Shown here: one piece after another, positions 61,616 to 64,000 of the stretch | Layout of the letters: each line of letters starts with the position of its first letter | Position numbering within the stretch: position 1 is the stretch's first letter | DNA from: Hymenobacter metallicola | GTDB lineage: Bacteria; Bacteroidota; Bacteroidia; Cytophagales; Hymenobacteraceae | Length of the DNA stretch: 64,000 nt | Assembly: GCF_004745645.1 (NCBI RefSeq) | Contig: NZ_SRMB01000001.1 | Location: 930,001-994,000 of the forward strand | Direction of reading: 5' to 3' | The notes under the pieces: generated by a model | The model's database searches: none | Told to the model about the DNA's origin: nothing | The model's input: only the letters and a program-made list of their open reading frames with translations | Made by a program: the position numbers and the translations under genes

Positions 61616-64000
61616 TTACCGCAGCAGGGAGAGTTTCTGGGTGACGACTTTGCCTTTGGTAACGAGCTGCACGACGTACAACCCGTTGGGCAGTCCTTCA
61701 CTGGCCAGGGAAAACTGCTTTTGCTCGCCGGCTCCCAGACGCCCGTCGAAGAGGCGGCGCACGAGGCGGTTCTGGGCATCTACCACCAGCACCTGCACCG
61801 CGCCGGCCGTGGGCAGGCTGACCGTTACCCGGGTTTGCTCGGCAAACGGGTTGGGGTACACGCTCAGGGCCGCCTGGCTTCCGACATGGCTGTCCGCGCC
61901 CTGGGCTGCCGTAGCGGCGGCCTGGCCGGCGGCCGGCCGGCTGGCCGGGGCCGAGAAGGGAATCAGGTGGCTCCCCGATACGGGGGCTTCCCATTGTCCG
62001 TTGGGCAGCTGCCAGCCCACGGCCACAAAGTCGCGCCCCCCGGCTTCTTTGTGCAGCACTTCGACGTAGTAGCGGCGCCCGGCCTGCAGGCTCACCGGTG
62101 TTGCCTGCTGGGTGGCGTATTTATCCCACTGCCCGTAATCGGTGTAGCCCGTGTAGCCGGCAATTCTCACCTTATGGGCCGGGTTATCATCCGGGCTCAG
62201 CCACAGTTCACAGTCGTCGTCGCCGGACAGCCGGAAGGTGTAGTTACCACTCTGGGGCGGGCAGATAAAGCCGCGCATACGGGCCCCGAAATTGTCGCCT
62301 ACGTCGCGGGGACTTTCCAGCCTACTGAGCGAAGTCGTCGTGTTGGGGCTGGTCTGGGTAGGAATTGCGGCCACACTGGTGCCCCCCACACCCGTCCACT
62401 GCTCCCACTGGATAGCGCCCGTGCCGGAACACACGTTCGGGGGCGGCGGGCTGCCCCCGCCGCTGCCGGCCACGACAAACAGCGGCGTTTCCGTGACGGT
62501 CAGCGTCAGGCGGCCGCCCTGGGTGCGCACCCGCGTCAGGCTCATCGTGGGCTGGCCGGCCCGGGGCTGGTAGATGCGGGCCGAGTCGGTGCCCAGTTCC
62601 AGGGTATAGCTGGCCGTGCGTCCTTTCTCGTCGGGCACGACCAGCGCGTAGGCCGTGCTGCCGTCCTTCTGGTAGCGGTCCACCAGCGGGTCCTGGCTCT
62701 GGGTGGCTTTGTAGGTGTACTCTCCCAGCAGCTGCCCGGCCTGGCGCAGGAAGTCGGCGGCGGGCTTGGGCGTCTTGTTCTGGTTGATCAGCCCCGAGGA
62801 AGCAAACTGGGTGGTGCTCCCCGGGTTGTCGTCGTACATCTGGTAGAAAAACACCCGCTCTACTCCCCAGCGGGCATACAGCAGGGCCGTGCGCAGGGTC
62901 CAGTCGGCCTGGGTTTCCAGCACCGAGCGGTTGCCGATGGCCACGGCTTTGAGCGGGCTGCCCTGATTCACGTCGTAGCCCGTTTCGGTAATCCAGACGG
63001 GCATGCCGCCGGCGTACTGGTGGGCCATGCGCACAAAGTCGCGGGCCACCTGCGCCGCCTCCGACACCTCGGGAGCGGCCCCGCGGGTGGAGTTGCCATT
63101 CTGCGACGAGCGGGCATCATTCGAATACAGGTGGTAGTTGATAACATCCCAGCACAGGTTCACCGAGCCATCGGCCCGCAGCCCCCGAAACTCCCGGCAC
63201 CAGTCGATCATACCGCGCACGTAGTCGGGCGAGGGCGAGGCCAGCCCGGCCATCACGACCTGCACCGTGGGGTCGGCATTTTTCACGCCCACGCCCGGAC
63301 CCATCGTGTTTTTGTGCCCATCGTAGAAAGCCGACAGGTTGGCGGCGTATTCCCGGCCCGTCTGGTAGGCTTTGCGGCCCTTCCACCACTTGTCCCGCTC
63401 GTTTTCGCACTCGATGTAGCGAATCAGCCCCAGGCCGATCCGGGCCTGATTTACCCCGTCGCCGGGCCAGCGGGTGCTGGTCGTCACGCGCACCAGAGCA
63501 GGGTCGACGGCCGTATTGTAGCCGTAGCGCGCTATAAACTGGAAGCCTACCTTGGCCTGCTCCACGTACGAGCGAGGGTCGGCAAAGTCGCGGCCGTAGC
63601 GGACGGGTACGTTTTCCAGATCCCGCTCCGCGCCCGGGTAGGTCTCCAGCAGCCAGGGCGGCAGGGTTTTCAGGCAGGCCAGAACTTCGATGCCCTCCGC
63701 CTTGAGGCGCTGGTAGAGCACGTCGTAGTTCCAGCCCCCGCGGTGCACCGGGTTAAAGGTGTAGTTGCCTTCAGTCAGCTCCAGCTTTTCCCAATCGAGG
63801 TAGTGCCGGATGCCGGTAAAGTTCTTGGCCGCCGCCAACCGGGTTTCATCTATTTCCCAGGGCCGGTTGGGGTCTTCCAGATCCCACTCGAAGGCGTTGA
63901 CTCCCAGCTGCTGCCGCAGCCTGATCTGCTTCTGCTGGGCCAGGGTTTGGGCGTCGGGCGCGGGTGGCGGGGTGCCCGGCACGTAGGAGCCGTAAAGCTC
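61616..64000 (-). CDS. Secreted glycosidase-like protein with PA14 and T9SS sorting domains, C-terminal part
   Basis: The frame is open to the right edge, so the N-terminus is missing; at least 794 residues are seen. The first 450 resemble a clan GH-A TIM barrel: GIRHYLDWEKLELTEG, LIRYIECENERDKWW with a candidate acid/base Glu, and MPVWITETGYDVNQGS with a candidate nucleophile Glu. Next comes a PA14-like domain (GDNFGARMRGFICPPQSGNY, DDDCELWLSPDDN). The last 80 residues are a type A T9SS sorting domain (VYPNPFAEQTRVTV ... GLYVVQLVTKGK). The protein is therefore exported by T9SS. Family (GH39-like?) and substrate are inference. Confidence 0.87.
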   Translation of the reverse strand, partial: ELYGSYVPGTPPPAPDAQTLAQQKQIRLRQQLGVNAFEWDLEDPNRPWEIDETRLAAAKNFTGIRHYLDWEKLELTEGNYTFNPVHRGGWNYDVLYQRLKAEGIEVLACLKTLPPWLLETYPGAERDLENVPVRYGRDFADPRSYVEQAKVGFQFIARYGYNTAVDPALVRVTTSTRWPGDGVNQARIGLGLIRYIECENERDKWWKGRKAYQTGREYAANLSAFYDGHKNTMGPGVGVKNADPTVQVVMAGLASPSPDYVRGMIDWCREFRGLRADGSVNLCWDVINYHLYSNDARSSQNGNSTRGAAPEVSEAAQVARDFVRMAHQYAGGMPVWITETGYDVNQGSPLKAVAIGNRSVLETQADWTLRTALLYARWGVERVFFYQMYDDNPGSTTQFASSGLINQNKTPKPAADFLRQAGQLLGEYTYKATQSQDPLVDRYQKDGSTAYALVVPDEKGRTASYTLELGTDSARIYQPRAGQPTMSLTRVRTQGGRLTLTVTETPLFVVAGSGGGSPPPPNVCSGTGAIQWEQWTGVGGTSVAAIPTQTSPNTTTSLSRLESPRDVGDNFGARMRGFICPPQSGNYTFRLSGDDDCELWLSPDDNPAHKVRIAGYTGYTDYGQWDKYATQQATPVSLQAGRRYYVEVLHKEAGGRDFVAVGWQLPNGQWEAPVSGSHLIPFSAPASRPAAGQAAATAAQGADSHVGSQAALSVYPNPFAEQTRVTVSLPTAGAVQVLVVDAQNRLVRRLFDGRLGAGEQKQFSLASEGLPNGLYVVQLVTKGKVVTQKLSLLR

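Overview
The window looks like a chromosomal segment of a GC-rich Bacteroidota, most likely a Cytophagales bacterium close to Hymenobacter. The evidence is the -7 promoter boxes of the form TAnnTTTG, a single short housekeeping sigma factor of the Bacteroidota type, bacillithiol synthesis, HU-CCDC81/SPOR and ExbB-ExbD-TonB genes, a chlamydial-type Hc1 histone, and a C-terminal type IX secretion (T9SS) sorting domain. The genus is inferred from overall protein character, not from a search.

Layout. Positions 1-15.2 kb are mostly minus-strand housekeeping genes: a cut-off S8 peptidase, a lipoprotein coupled to mnmA, a TrpF-like barrel, folC-trmB-MDMPI/DinB-like, HU/SPOR-exbB-exbD-tonB, and a beta-barrel protein downstream of a large TPR protein. 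Positions 15.4-19.6 kb hold a compact kaiC-kaiB-kaiB-histidine kinase operon, the most unusual regulatory locus here. Positions 19.7-37.3 kb carry core genes: holA, tyrS, hc1, an alpha-oxoamine synthase (perhaps serine palmitoyltransferase), accC, bshB1, an M23/LysM peptidase, trxB, rpoD, rpsO-pnp, lptF/G-like, a START-like protein and tRNA-Met. A small AT-richer patch at 26.1-27.75 kb contains a probably frameshifted lipoprotein gene and a DUF4265-like gene.

Positions 37.7-46.9 kb are accessory: a GH92 alpha-mannosidase, a clan GH-A glycosidase, an ASCH-like protein, a PIG-V-like mannosyltransferase and a large hybrid sensor kinase. Positions 47.5-61.5 kb form a plus-strand exopolysaccharide cluster: response regulator, initiating sugar transferase, half-length TolC-like protein, Wzz/Wzc-like chain-length protein, O-antigen ligase/polymerase, six glycosyltransferases and a flippase. 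No Wza-type OPX export protein is visible. The right end carries a cut-off glycosidase-PA14-T9SS cargo protein.

Non-coding structure is rich. Several strong bidirectional terminators and Bacteroidota promoters can be read directly. A family of degenerate 8-bp tandem repeats (consensus about AGTTCACC) occurs as inverted arrays in three intergenic regions. One 105-bp inverted-repeat element lies upstream of bshB1. The observations most worth checking are the Kai operon with its conserved phosphosite pair, the octamer inverted arrays, the half-length TolC in the polysaccharide cluster, and the TrpF-like protein that has lost its catalytic residues.
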